Of a DNA stretch of 64,000 nucleotides, positions 44,648 through 57,353 are shown one piece after another. The stretch comes from Sistotremastrum niveocremeum HHB9708 (taxonomy: Eukaryota; Basidiomycota; Agaricomycetes; Sistotremastrales; Sistotremastraceae). The stretch covers positions 79,514 to 143,513 of the forward strand of contig KV419443.1 in the NCBI GenBank assembly GCA_001630475.1. Reading direction: 5' to 3'. The first letter of the stretch is position 1. Each line of letters starts with the position of its first letter. Both the position numbers and the translations under genes were made by a program. The notes under the pieces were generated by a model. The model was given only the letters and a program-made list of their open reading frames with translations. It was not told the DNA's origin and did no database searches.

Positions 44648-46199
44648 TCAGTAGTACAATACGTGGAGTTCGTCTCGATCATATAAGAACAATCTCCCTG
44701 AAGACACATCGAAGCCCCAAATACTGTCATCAAAATGTTCCCTCACATTACCAAACACAGCTGAAATATCCAACAGGATCCAACCCATCTCACCACTTTT
44801 CTCCGTTCGGAGAACGTATAATCCGTATCCTGATCTCTCTCCAACCAAAAATATTGTCGCAAAATCAGAGTATCGCATCTGGATTCCTTGTAATCTCAGT
44901 ACACGCGTGTTCGGACGATGCGAGAGCACGGGTGCCTGTATAACACGGGACGTGATCTCCCACGAACTCGGAGAGATCGCCATATGTTTAACCTGATAGA
45001 GAAAGGCGCCCATTGACGAATATTGAACAACCTCGAGTATATCGGAGTGAGCGGAAGGTTGCGGTCCCGCTGGCGCAATCATCGAAAAAATCTGATAATT
45101 CGGCGGTAGAGGGAGAGCTGGCATCAAGTCATCGGAATAAGACAACTTTCGGATGGGTGATACGACTTTGACTGGCCATAGTGCCGTTGTTTCCAAGTCC
45201 GGTTGATTGAGTGATAACTTCGACGTTGAATGAGGGATGGGAATGAGAGCGATGTGAACATGAGAATGGAGGTCTACATCGACATGCTCCACAATCAGGG
45301 ATTGCATATCGGGATGTGCACGAATGCGGAGAATTTTCTGGCGTAGCCTCCGGTTCAGTAGTGAACGAGCGAACGGAAAGAGCATCACGTACGAAAACTC
45401 CATCAAGCTCAAGCTTAACTCCGGTCTCATCTCGTACGTTGAACATGTAGACGCTAGATCCATTGGCTATAAATATGGTTTCACCTTCTATGAGAGGGTC
45501 GAGGACGCTACGACCTTCAATCGGCGGCGCCCTGAGATGTAGAACTTCTTTAAAATAGTGTTCAGTGATATCGTAATCCTCCACGATAGGCACATAACGG
45601 CCGTCCCAAGACACATGAGCAATTCTCAGAGTGACATTGTCGTCAAGCATCCGACAGTGAAGACTGGCTATCTGTTCGGTCTCAATATCATGCCACCGCT
45701 CCTCATCCGTTAGATCTGCAATGATCAACGAATAAGAATCCTGATCAGCCCAATAGACTATGATGTCGCCAAAGATAAAGGGGGGGTGAGGGATGGGACA
45801 TTCGTGAAGACCTGCGACATGATTATCATGAACTATGTCAGGTAAAGAAACGCTGGTGTGACGCCGGGGCGTTAGAGCTTGCGTGATATCGGCCGACCAC
45901 AATCTTTCTTTCGTCCGAACGGCTTTGAGGCAGAGTGTCAAGAAATGAGATGGTGAATCGTCAAGGGTCATCCTAGCCGGCAATTCGAAAGGGTGCGTTT
46001 TGAATGCATTTGCAAGAATCACCTTGTCCGAAAGAATGAGCGCTCGCAAACTGGCAGATGTCTGGGTGAAAGAGTTGTATTGATTTTCTCGAGATAAGAA
46101 CACAGGACCTTCCTGTGTGAGCTGCACCACGCTCTCAAGTGTACAATACATGACGATTTCTCTCCGAAGCTCTGTGGGCAAGTGATGGAAAGTAGTCAT
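44648..46199 (-). CDS. F-box protein, family 2 (gene G)
   Basis: Start MTTFHHLPTELRREIVMYCT at 46199; a 17-residue in-frame upstream extension is not shared with paralogues. Core ESVVQLTQ, then SASLRALILSDKVILANAF, LPARMTLDDSPSHF and AVRTKERLWSADITQAL. An intron near 45340-45400 joins KLELDGVF to KILRIRAHPDMQSLIVEH. C-terminus: WGFDVSSGRLFLYDRDELH then VLYY. It is closest to gene H at 59394-60947 (shared LWSADxTQAL and EHVDxxxxSxVHI), although they are 13 kb apart and on opposite strands. Confidence 0.83.
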
Positions 46200-47873
46200 G
46201 ATGAGCGAGCGATGAAAAGCGACAATGCAAGCCGTAGACGCAGGCGACAAGGGCTGCCGGAACTTGCCGTCTGCTTCGGCTGGAAACTCGGCTGGCTTCG
46301 GGTGACTTCGTCGGCTTAGTCAGAACCAAAATTTTCCATCCACAGCTTGGGCTTCAACGATCCAGCGGTTTAATAAGAGAAAGAACTTGGAACCAAGGAC
46401 ACGAACGGTGCCGTCTTCCTTGGTTGACCTTTCGTCTGCTACTCGTCATTTACTGTGGCCACCGGATCTGATCTTTTCCCATAGGCTTGGATGTTTAGTC
46501 CGCTGAATCTTTACTAGTAAACGCGTCATCAAACTCTGTGGTTCCTGGTGAACTTGCGCCACGATATTCTTTCTATCCTCGGCTGATTCGCCGTTGTCTC
46601 ATCGACGACGTTCTAGCAAATCCACTGTCAAGTCCACGTCACTCGTATCATCCTTCTCGTAAATACTCGAACTGCGGACATACTCAGGGGTTCAAGAATG
46701 TCAAAGTCATCGCCTCCCTCCGCCAGCCACAATTTATTCTCATTCGTCTTGATATTCGGCTCTGGTACTGGGAAGGTCTCATATATCCTCCTCTCCTCTT
46801 TCCACTTCTGTTGGAAGCTTCATCTCTTAATAGGAAGTCGTCATTCTCCTCTCCGATTGATTCCTCTCAAGCTCCAAGAAATTCGACTTATCATCTCACT
46901 CACTTGTGTTGTCTATCATCGATCAGAAGCTCGAACGTCGTTCCTCTCTTCGTATTCTTCTCATTAGTCTCCAAAAATCCTCAAAACCACTTCCCGGCGT
47001 TTTTATCGATCAAACGAGTCATGCGGACCTTACGGAAGCTCAGTCTCCTAAGTCGAAGAAGCCGGAGGATGTCGAGATCCTCTCCCTCCGGTCAGCAATG
47101 TCACCATCATCGAGCCATCGCAATGTGCCTCTTCTGTATGACTCGGCGCTGTGTTTTGAAGTGGAGTGAAGATCCTCTAACCGCAAATTAAATGAAAGAA
47201 ATATTCCTCGACACACGTTCAGAGACTCTAAAAGGTTATATGGGAGTCGATGTATCTCGCCTGCCTGCTTCGACTTCTGCGAAAGGAAGAAAATAGCCGG
47301 GCCATCCACTGTGACCAGACTCTAAACGTCGAGGGTTTACTGCGTTCCCTCAAGCCAACTTGCCAATTATATAATTTCCGATGATGATGGATACATTTGT
47401 TTGTTTCGTTATGCTATCAAATAGATTGAGACTCCGACCTGGCGCGCCGTTCATTTATCTCATTCGGAATACTCGAAAATATTCAGTCTGCAACGATACA
47501 TTGTGCTACGATATTCTGAAGTCCAGCAAGCCAATTCGGGTGCGGCCATCGAGAGCTGCAAGCCGTCGGGAATTCCCGCGAGTACGAAAATTTAGCCTCG
47601 AGTTCCAGGCCTGGCGTTGACTCTCTTCTTTGCCGCCCACACTCAAGCTTCGACCGCCCATTCGACTCTGGCGCAGCAATGTTACCTTTACGATCTCTCG
47701 AATGCCCTTTCATCCTCCGGAATTACTGAGCTACGACTGTTGATTGTGTCACTGCCAAGAACGACTGGTGGCATTCACTCAAGTGTTGGATCCAAGAAGA
47801 CGATGGTAGACGTCTACAGCGCGGCAGATGCACATGCGAGCTTAAATAGGTGAGGTTAATTCAACGAATTCTC
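46200..47873. other. 1.7-kb spacer, no supported gene
   Basis: The element CGGAACTTGCCGTC at 46258-46271 belongs to the gene G promoter. The longest plus-strand ORF (46538-47191) is Ser/Arg/Leu-rich without a domain or paralogue and is not called. Nothing else seen. Confidence 0.5.
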
Positions 47874-49275
47874 ATGGATGTTCCATCCTCCGTTCCTGCT
47901 GATGCTCGCCAGACTCCCGAAGAGCAACCTGTCGCTGACGTGGCTGCATCTCATCATTCAACGACGCTTCACGACCCTCCAGCTCCTCATATAGCAGTAC
48001 CATCACCTCCCAATCCGCATCCCGAAAGCCCTCTACATCACGATGCTCTTGAATCCTCCCACGACCCACAACTACGTAACCGACCTCTGCCCCAACCTCC
48101 CCCAAGCCACGAGGTCCATTTCAACGTGCTTTCCGCCCAAAATTCTTCAATAACACCCCAGTCTCACGAACCTGGCGCGGCTTTGGGTCAAGAACCGGCA
48201 ACAGCATTTCATGATATACCTGGACGACCTCCAATCCGTCACTCCGACCACCCCGAACAAGTATTTGTCGAAGAACCTGAAGGTGGTCATCACGGAGAAC
48301 GATATCCCCCACCAAGACCCTCGTTTCAAACTCCAAACGGAGTGAGAAATGGCGGCACAAATGAGCGCAGCTGGATTGTCCCTGAGACTCCAGCGGAACG
48401 GAGTAATGCGAACGTTGACAAGGTACGTTCTCCCATGTATCAAGGTTCCAGTCGTTCTAAGCTAACAAGAGCACACATATTTTATCGATACATATTACTC
48501 GTTCACTCATTCACCAACTCCATCACCTCATTTCAATTCCAGTCACAAGGCCCCGTTCAACCTCTGAGTGTCGAAGAACGTCTACAACCAACGCTCGACA
48601 CGGCTCTACAGCATCAGAAGCAATATTCAACGCAAGCAACAGCTTACGCTGTTGTCCTCAACGTTTGCATCAGTCTCCAAATTCTGCTAGGAGCTATGAT
48701 AACCGCGCTCGCGGCCGTTGCCTCCAAACATGCAGGTGCCACAACAGCAGTACTGGGAGCATGTAGCACGCTCGTTGCTACTTATCTTGCCAAAGCTCGA
48801 AGCGGTGGAGAACCCGAATCGAGTAGACGGCGCAGCACGGAATAAGAAAAGGTATGCGAAATCTAACCCAATCTTTGTGACACAAGTACGATAACATGCA
48901 TTCTCCAGCTCATCCGAGAGATCCAAGCCTTCATCCTCGATTTCGGAAAGGAACGTCCTCGTCTATCAGCCGCGACCTTTGTCGCATCCTCAAGTTCGTC
49001 TCGCGAACAAAATGATGGCAACTCGACACAGCGACAGAGCAGGCCGGAGAGAAGCTTAACAGTTGATGCCGTAAAGGCTCATGAAGCACAGGAGTTTTTA
49101 AATGCTAAAGATAAATGGCTGGACGCTCGAATTGAGCGCTTTAGACAGGAGTTGGAAAAGCTGGAGAGTTCGTTCAACGGGTGAGTGTCTTCTTGCGATG
49201 TGATCAATTTAGAGCGAGAGCTAATTTAAAAGTTCCAGTCGATCAAATTTGTTTACATCCAACGCCGTGCCATAA
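47874..49275 (+). pseudogene. SLATT-type 2-TM protein S1, in-frame stop
   Basis: Fungal SLATT-family protein (SMODS and SLOG-associating 2TM domain), predicted membrane protein. Exon 1 (47874-48422) encodes a Pro/His/Glu-rich disordered N-terminus. Exon 2 (from 48543) encodes PLSVEERLQPTLDTALQHQ and two hydrophobic helices (AVVLNVCISLQILLGAMITA and TTAVLGACSTLVATYLA). It is followed by KARSGGEPESSRRRSTE and then TAA at 48843-48845. Paralogues S2 and S3 read through this point. The next exon here still encodes LIREIQAFILDFGKERPRLS, a helical WLDARIERFRQELEKLE and a spliced tail ending at 49275. The stop therefore either truncates the protein after the membrane helices or marks a pseudogene. 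Confidence 0.78.
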
Positions 49276-50078
49276 AATATTCATCGTTTGCAATGTGTAA
49301 TAATAGTACACGTACGGATGGTCGTGTGGTTTAGATTGTCTCCTTCACTGTTGATCCGAGACACGCCTGAACATTAATATACAACAAAGCGAAGAAAAAG
49401 ACACGCCGTTGTTCTCTCTTCTACATAATTCAATACTGTTTCGGACATACCAGCTACCCGGGCCTAGTTTGCTATCAAAGCATTGTTGAATGTAATCTTG
49501 ACAGTAGATAGAGAATAAAGAAGGTGTTGATCACACGAGAGCAGATTAAGGGGGAAATATGCGATAAATTTCGAGGGGCTTAAGGCCTCCTTTTATACAT
49601 CTAATGTAGGCTAAATTAATCTACTTCGCATCTATAGAACTAGAGAAAATACTATGGTAATGGCCGCGATGAGCCCGAGTCCACATGGACATAAAATTAG
49701 GGATAAGGTAGGAATAAGACTGACCATGAGGAAAATAGGGGAAATTACTAGAAAAAGTCTATAGACGTCCGAGAGACGTCGCAGTAAGTTTTATAGAAGT
49801 TAAGAGTGAGAAAAAGAAGAGTGATGTCCATACGAAAAGATAACTGAAACCGATCGTCGTCTCTCGATCATCGAGTCTCGACCTTTCTCTCCTAAATCTC
49901 CAACAAGCATTGCATTGATCCCGGCTCTCGAATTTGAAACATTTCTCGTTCTACGTGTAATGAACAGAGAGTCAGTGTTGCCTGCGACTGGAAAATGGTC
50001 GCTCCTGGATGGGACGAAATATAATGACCCTGATGATCATGAATGGTCTTAAAATCAAATACCACTGTCATCAGCGAG
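49276..50078. other. intergenic, nothing recognised
   Basis: About 800 bp, AT-rich. It contains a small inverted pair, AGACGTCCGAGAGACGTC near 49763. No gene seen. Confidence 0.4.
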
Positions 50079-50905
50079 TTAAATGGGACTGACCAGAACG
50101 TCTGGCCATATTGGAAGGAGAATCGGCAAGCAAGCATTATGCTCCAGATAGCTGTTATGGTATGCTGAGATCTCTGAAGTTACGTCCAGAGCCGTTGGCC
50201 GACTCGAGGGTTCTATACTCCAGCATCGATAACACATTTCCCAGAAACGCTGAAATCTGGGAAGTGCGTTACAGAGCGTTGATATGCTATGAGTGAGATT
50301 AGGGTTCTTTGTGCGCTGATAAAATTCGAGCCTCTGTGTCCATTGCAAACGTTCCAGTTTCTGCGTTCCATTTTCCTCGGCTGCAAAGTTATTTGTGAAC
50401 AGTGAAGCAGCTTCATGAGGCAATTCATTTTTTAATATTCGCCAGATGACCTGCCCCTCAATTTTACAGAGAGCGTAAGGCATGATACCGAAAATGATTT
50501 CCTGAGGAATAAACATCAGCTGATACCCACTTCGAAAATTCTGAGGAATCGCACCAGCAAAAGACAACCAAACGCCCAGATATCGGTAGCTTTATTCGTC
50601 CCCGACGAGTTCTCGGGGAACAATTCAGGGGCCATATACCGGGGTGTGCCCTTGTTCATCGTGCTTGATGTCATCGAATCACTAGCGAAAGTATCGTCCA
50701 TTTTCCACAGTCTTGATAGACCAAAATCGGCTAGGACGGGACGACCTTCCTCGGTTACGAGAACATTGGCCTTCGAAGACTCGTCCAGTTTGATTCATTA
50801 GGCCCCAGGAGCATGGGAGCTTTCCTGGGACCTTTTCAGGCCTCTATTTACTTACCGCTTTCAAGTCCCCGTGAATGATCGTCATTGAGCTTGACAATGA
50901 CACGA
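50079..50905 (-). pseudogene. TKL-like kinase K4, 5'-truncated
   Basis: Only the C-lobe remains: IIHGDLKA (near 50865-50890), then after an intron NVLVTEEGRPVLADFGLSRL, the activation segment TSSTMNKGTPRYMAPELF, DIWAFGC, EIIFGIMPYALCK and MCYRCWSIEPSSRPTA. There is no glycine loop, VAVK lysine or helix C upstream; sequence before 50905 is unrelated. Without the N-lobe it cannot be an active kinase. I call it a truncated duplicate of the family. Confidence 0.8.
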
Positions 50906-51340
50906 GCAATTGTCCCTTCAATTCACCTTTTCAGCTTTTTACCTCATAGGCTCACGGATTCCAGAATCAGAGATACTTCAAGGTCCAATTCGAAATTATG
51001 ATTATTATGAAAGAATAAACACAATGCTTTCTCGGGCCGAAACGAAAGACGCATCAATATGTACCGAAGAAAAATGAATGAACACCGAAGGCGAAGGAAA
51101 GACAGATCAAATGAGTGTACAAAGAACGAAAAAAGACGAAGACGAGATTGACAGTCCGAAGTACGCATTACGAAAGGTTCGGTAGCATGGACTACGATTA
51201 GAGGCGACTCAGAGGGCGATTATGAGAGATTATGATATTATTCTGAAAGTCGTATTAGATGTTCGTTTCACTGAATGTATTCAAAGAAGGACGTACGATA
51301 GGTATTCACAGTATTCATTTCCGTTCCTTTCCGTAGAGGA
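50906..51340. other. intergenic, nothing recognised
   Basis: About 435 bp between the truncated kinase and S2; AT-rich, no supported ORF. Confidence 0.4.
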
Positions 51341-53051
51341 TCACGCTCCACCAGGACTTGGCATTTTATTCCTACACCGATTTCATCAGGGACTTTATGT
51401 ATAAGATAGAAGACAGCAAGACGTACCCATGATACCCCCTCTCCAACTCCTCAAATTCCTCCCTAAAAGCTTCCACCCTCGCCTCCAACCACCGATCCTT
51501 AAGCGTTGTGAAATCTTCTTGGCGTTGTGCTTCTGCCGCTTCTGCAGCGGCTTTTGCGAGTTCTTGAGCTGCTAGAGCAGCAGCTTGTGCCGCTGCAGCG
51601 GAATCTTGAGCGTCGTTCGTATTCGTATTCGCGTTGCCGATGGAGTTGGCTGAGGTTGGGTTGGTATTATTATTTGATTGAGGGGTGGGATTGGCGTGCG
51701 GTTGAGGTTGGACGGAATTACGGTTTGATGTGTGATTTGGTGTTGCCGATGTAGGTGAGGTAGTGTATTTGAATGAGGTTGATGATGTGAATGTCGAGAA
51801 TGAGATTTGGGGTCGTTCGTGTCCGAAGTCGAGTATGAACGCTTCCATGTCGCGGATTAACTAGAGATAGACATTCAGCACAAGCGCATATACGAGATAG
51901 AAAAGATAATTAAAGGCGTTATATCAACGAACGAACGAATGAACGAACGAACGAACGAAAGAGAAGCCACAGAATAAACCGAAACTCAACATACCTTCTC
52001 CAAATCCCTACTCCGCCCTCTACTAATCTCAGGCTCCCCACTCCCCCTCGCCTTCGCCAAATAACTCGCAACAAGGGTACTACACCCCCCAAGCACACTA
52101 GTAACGATACTAGTCTGTCTTCCAGTCGTTATAGCCGCTAGTCCAGTTATGAGGGCGCCGATGAGAACTTGAAGACCGATTGAGATGTTTAGTGTTAGAG
52201 AGTGGAGAGCTGAGCGGGCGGCGTAGGATTTTTGACGGGTTCGAGCTGTTTGGAGGGTTGGTTTGAGGCGCTCGGAGACGGAGAGGGGCTGAGAGTGCTG
52301 TTAGATAAAGTTATGAATCACGAAGTGAAGGAAGGGGCGGAGAAGAGAATGTTAAGGGTTTAGATAGTATGTACGGGGAGAGAAAAGGAGAATTGAGGGC
52401 CGGAAAGGCGAAAAGACGAGATTGAAAATGAGTTGAAAAGAGAAGAGAAGAAGTAAGACGTACGCCAGCGAATTCTTTGACGGGTACTACCCAATCGATA
52501 TGCGATGCCCTCGACGGACCTCTTCCAAGATCTCCTCCTAACACCATCCCATCACCTCCCGTCGAATTGACGCGAAGGGTTGTTCTTCTTCGCGTCGTCG
52601 CATCGATTGGGGATGGAGCTTCGAGATGGCCATTATTGTGCTCGTGTCCAGAATGAGAATGAGGTCGAGAATGAAAGGGAGATTGAGATTGAGGGGGATT
52701 TGATTGAGGGTGGGTGTAAGTGAACGGTTCTTGGCTATACGTCGTTGTGGTCAGCGCAGTAGCAGGTCTTTGAATCGAATCACGGGCGGATGAAGGTAGA
52801 GGTGATGTAAAACGTTGAGATGGATCTAGGAGTGAAGGAACGACGTTGGAAGGAGGAGCAGGGAGAGGTCGGTCGACGGATAACATCCGTGCGGGAGGCT
52901 TTTCGGTGATCTCTGACGTCGAACGAGGACGTGATGAGCTTTGACTCGAGGGATCCATGGATGTCGCAGAAGATGGTCGTTCGTCGAAATTTTGGGAGGA
53001 TGGATGTGGATGCAGAGAGGGGGCAGCATTGTCGTCGACGTCGTAATCCAT
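51341..53051 (-). CDS. SLATT-type 2-TM protein S2
   Basis: Start MDYDVDDNAAPSLHPHPSSQ at 53051, with a long Ser/Pro/His-rich disordered N-terminus. The middle exon (about 52295-51993) encodes PLSVSERLKPTLQTARTRQK, the two membrane helices (LNISIGLQVLIGALITGLAA; TSIVTSVLGGCSTLVASYLA) and KARGSGEPEISRGRS. The next exon encodes LIRDMEAFILDFGHERPQIS, a Thr/Asn/Gln-rich linker, an Ala-rich helix and WLEARVEAFREEFEELERGY. Splicing after YHG adds a short tail ending at 51341-51343. The family is proposed to form membrane-perturbing effectors in conflict systems; no sensor gene (SMODS, SLOG) is seen beside it. Confidence 0.82.
51926..51960. repeat. GAAC tetranucleotide repeat in an S2 intron
   Basis: Imperfect (CGAA)n run, about eight units with one T variant, inside the intron between the membrane exon and the coiled region of S2. 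Simple microsatellite. Confidence 0.8.
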
Positions 53052-54523
53052 GAGGACGACGCGTTCAAGCTCGGATTACTAGACGAAGGATGTAGCAGCC
53101 TATATAATGAAAGAATCCTGCAGGAAAACACACCTTATCCGCCAACCGCAGTCTCAACGGACACCTCGTCGCCGGCCTTGACTCTTCGTCGTCCTCGTCG
53201 TGGAGAGAGAGAACGACGAGCGAGAGAAAACGGGAAGGACCCAAGAAAATCCATCGGCCACAGTCGATGCTTCGGTCGAGATCCACCGCCGATATTGAGA
53301 AGACAACAATAATAAACTGAGATAGACGCCCAAAATTCGGCCCTGCGCCGCGTGTTCCGGACCCTGATCATGATCGATCGGTCATCTCGGATGCAAATCT
53401 TAGTTTACTTCAACGACAGGTTGGCCGACGTCAAAAGAGGATGATTACTCGGCTCGGCGAGAACAAACACGCCCAGTTGAAAGTCAAACCGACAGAGAGG
53501 GGTGGACGAGCTTGAAGCGTTGTTAGGAAGCTGTATTAGGTAAAGAACCCCGAGCCAGCCTGAAGCTTCTTTCCAGATTAGGATGTACGATTTCTTCGTT
53601 CTTCTTCGTTCTCTGCTTCCTGTGGTCAACTACGATTTCACCGATCCTGCTCGGCCGCGTTTTCCTTTACTTCGGTGCACTCTGTGCATTCGTCATTTAA
53701 CCTTCAGATATCTTGGGAGAACGTTCAGTCGTTGTTGAAGAAACAGGCTGAGAGCATGCATAGCGGAGCTGTGGAAGACGCATCAGAAGGAACGAGGACG
53801 GGTAGAGCTCATGCAATTTGGATAGCCTAGAGAGACGCCGGAAAGCTTGAATATCCTCGTGAAGAACACTTGAGATGTCGACGGAGAGAACGAGCATGAG
53901 TGCGTAATATCCAGATCACTCTTCAGTCTCCGAGCATCAGCTCATTGTATCCACTAACTCATTTAAACCAGGAGCCCTTCGATATGTATGGATGAGGGAG
54001 GAAAGAGGCCATGGTGACTTTTGAGAAGCGTCAGAATTCGACTCAGGTAAGGAACCTTGGTCTTTTTCTTTCTGTTTTCTTTTTTGCAATCTGGATCTTA
54101 CACTGCTTTCTCGGTCGCCTCTCTCTTGTAGGCTTGCAGCCAGACTGCATTCAAGATTGGTGCGTTTGAGCGAAACATTGCGTCTGAGGGTGGGCGAGCT
54201 CAGCTCACTACCTATACTTGAGGTATACCAATAACGGCTGATATCTGATATACCTCTGCCTCACGCAGTCGATGTGAGCCCGAGCTCCAGAGAAGCTTCA
54301 AGCTAGCGCTCCGGTCTACTCGGAATGAACGAGATGCACCGGCGCATGCCTGGTCATATGTCCGCTTGTCACATCGGATAAGCGCCATGGCGAGACGGTT
54401 GCTCCATCATCAGTCCACTCTGTCATAGCATCATCGCCTTCGCCCCTATCACCTCTACTTCATCTATAACATCCCATCGACAATCCTCTCCAACTCTCTC
54501 GTCCCCCATCGGACTCGTCCAAA
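53052..54523. other. 1.5-kb divergent spacer between S2 and kinase K5
   Basis: Holds the promoters of S2 (minus) and K5 (plus). Short ORFs on both strands lack domains. No repeat recognised. Confidence 0.4.
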
Positions 54524-56190
54524 ATGTTCGCTCGAACTTTCCCTCGTCGCCTCGCCGAACCTACACCCTGGACTTCAAACTTCGACTTGGAGGCAGATGA
54601 GTGGAAGGTGCCCCAGTGGATAGATGTCACTGAAGAGATAAAATACCCGGCTGCACCGCTGAATCCCACGAAGACCGGTGGACAGGCCGACATTTATCAA
54701 GCAACGCTATGCGGATTGGAAGTCGCCGTTAAAGTCGTGAGACATGTTGAAGTAGACGAAGATAAAAAGCACACGTTAATGAAGGTGAGTTCGGCAGCTG
54801 ATCAGGTGCGAATTCAATTCTGATCGGTTCTGAAAGAAAACGCGAAAAGAACTCGAGTTATGGTCTTCGCTGCAACATCAAAACATATTGCCTTTCAAAG
54901 CAATCTGTTTCTTTCCGGGAAACGATCCTAGGGATTCTTTATTTTCCATGGTATCGCCTTGGATGAGCAATGGAACTATCAAAGAATATATTCGAGAACA
55001 TCGCTCCAAGAATCCAGTTTCCATGGTATGTAAAGATTGTTTCTTCGTTCTCAATTCATAATGTGATATATCAGATGATCGGCGTAACGGAAGGCTTGGT
55101 CTACCTACACGATAAAGGAATCGTTCATGGCGATCTAAAACCCGTACGTCTCATCCCCAATTCTCCATGCCAGTACCAATTGAGCAACGAATTCAACTCA
55201 AGGCAAACATATTCGTGTCCAACGAAGGTCTTCCTCTATTAGCCGACTTTGGCCTCTCACGACTCGACGAACTTGACCGCCTATTCGCAATGAACGTCCA
55301 AGGCGTTACATCATCCACAAATCCGAGAGGAACCCTCAATTATATGGCTCCTGAATTCTTCGCTATGATACCGTCCAAGGCGAACACATCAACCGATATA
55401 TGGGCTCTTGGTTGTGTCATGTTGGTAAGAATGTCCCAACTCGACATACTTGATTATTGACGACTGCTATTTTTTGGACAAATCAGGACATTATTTATGG
55501 CACGACGCCGTACGCGTATTGTGCAAATGGGCCTCAAATAATGCACTGCCTCATCAGGGAAAAACTGCCTTTGGAGTATACCATTCGAGACGCCCCCAAT
55601 TCCGAATCGCCAATACTAGCTTCCCCCGCTCATACTTCTGTCACTGACTACGAAGCTCTTCATTACAACCTACAAAAGGCTCTTCTGGACTCTTCCACTG
55701 ATTCCTCTGAGGGAGAAGCCAAAGCGGAGCGGGTAGACATCCAAATTGATCACTTATGCGGTCTATGGATCACAATGTCCTCATGCTGGAAAATCATAGC
55801 GGAACAACGTCCACCATCCCCTTTCATATTAATCCAATTACAAAATTATTCTGGTCCGGAGATAACTGGAAGTCTAGCAAATTACTTGACTCTTTTCATC
55901 GACGATTTCACTTGTCTTGATGGTGCGTATCATTTGAGCCAACTTTGTGAGCATGCCAACGGGGTAATTAATCAAATTCCGGCTTGGATATAGTGTTGTT
56001 TTCTGCGGGGAGTCAGAGCAGCGGTCCTTCCAGCTCTGACGTGGACTCGGAGCTTACTGATCGTTCTGTAAGTACGCTGGCATTTGCTCGATGGCGAATC
56101 CGAGACAAGATCAATCGTGATCTTTGGAAGGGATCCGGAGCCCGGGCCTCGACAAGTCGTGGACCACCGAACGATGTGATCGAAGGCTAA
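54524..56190 (+). CDS. TKL-like protein kinase K5
   Basis: Start MFARTFPRRLAEPTPW. N-lobe: TGGQADIYQATLCG, Lys70 in VAVKVV, helix-C Glu in RKELELW. Then FFPGNDPRDSLFSMVSPWM, MIGVTEGLVYLHDKG, catalytic loop IVHGDLKPANIFV, LADFGLS, NYMAPEFF, DIWALGC and DIIYGTTPYAYC. A late intron (donor after CLD, acceptor ATATAG at 55993) leads to the last exon, ending NDVIEG. The tail carries LAFARWRIRDKINRDLWKG, similar to the tail of K6 (AAANRRIRNKIDKNVRK). All catalytic residues except the HRD arginine (Gly) are kept. Confidence 0.86.
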
Positions 56191-57353
56191 GAATATACTG
56201 GGAAACTAGAGGCTGTTCAGCAATGACATCGTAAGATCTGGATGAGCCGGAGATGACGCATATTCGAGGAGGGTGGACGGGTGAGAGGCATAGGCTTCGA
56301 GTTGGAGTTATCTTAAGAAATCATCATGTAGAATCGTAGTATATGTTTTCATGGATTCATATTACAAAAAACGCCAGTCAGAGATCATAGGCGAAAGACA
56401 TGATACATGTCAAAGAGGATGACTCGAGCTCGAATTAATCGGTCTTGTTTTCATGATCTTGTATCGGAGGGCGATCAAGTCGAGAAATCCGGACATTGAG
56501 GACTGAGTTGCCACATGAAGCCGATGGACATTGATCTTGATCCTTGTCGATGGTAAAATAAACTTGGATTATTTGGCGGACGGAAACAGGTCCTCAACGA
56601 CCGAGCCGGCTCGACCCAGACCAGTTTTCGGGTCGGAGTCCGAAAATCCCGATGGGCTTCCTCCAGTCTTCCTCCTCGAAATTGATTATCCACGCTGCTT
56701 CTGCTGGTGCTTCAAACTACATCGATAGGGCTGGTTGACTCCTCGTTTCTGTCTCCATTTCTTGGGCTCCAGATTGTTGGAACAGAAGTGCTAAGGATGA
56801 AGCTGACCGCGGCTCGTCCTGTCGACGACGGCCCCTGGAATTATGGATCAGAGCCCTACAGGCAATGTCGATAAAGCAATGGACTTCATCGTCGTGAGCC
56901 GTCGTATGAAATCCGGATCCAAATCCAGAAGGCTAGTTTGGACCGAGGACTAGGAGGCGTAGAGAGACCTAGGGGTTCGGAAAAGACTCTTGATTTGGAA
57001 AATCGCATGTCGGTACGAGGAAAATCATTGATAAGCAGACTAAGCTGACTCTGAAGCTTTCTAGGAGATTAACTTTACTGGAAATGCTATTCGGTCTTCC
57101 CTAACACACTCGCACTCTCCGGAGGGTGACGAGCTCTGACGATCAAGGCTCAATCGGGCTCGGGGATCACATCCTCGGGCACCCGGGCTTGCTATCGCCT
57201 TCTCGATCGTCACGCTCGGATTTCTACAATCGTGCTCTATTGATCAAACCCTGAATATGCTCTGTCAGCCGGTGCACCAACTAGCCTTAAGACTGAACCG
57301 CACAGCATCGCCTTCCTCACACTGACTATCAGCTACCATCTCCTCGCTTTACA
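56191..57353. other. 1.2-kb spacer between kinases K5 and K6
   Basis: No supported gene or repeat. It includes the K6 promoter region. Confidence 0.4.

Noticed and set aside
46538-47191. 217-codon plus-strand ORF
   Set aside because: Low-complexity Ser/Arg/Leu composition, no domain, no paralogue in the window and no splice-supported extension.
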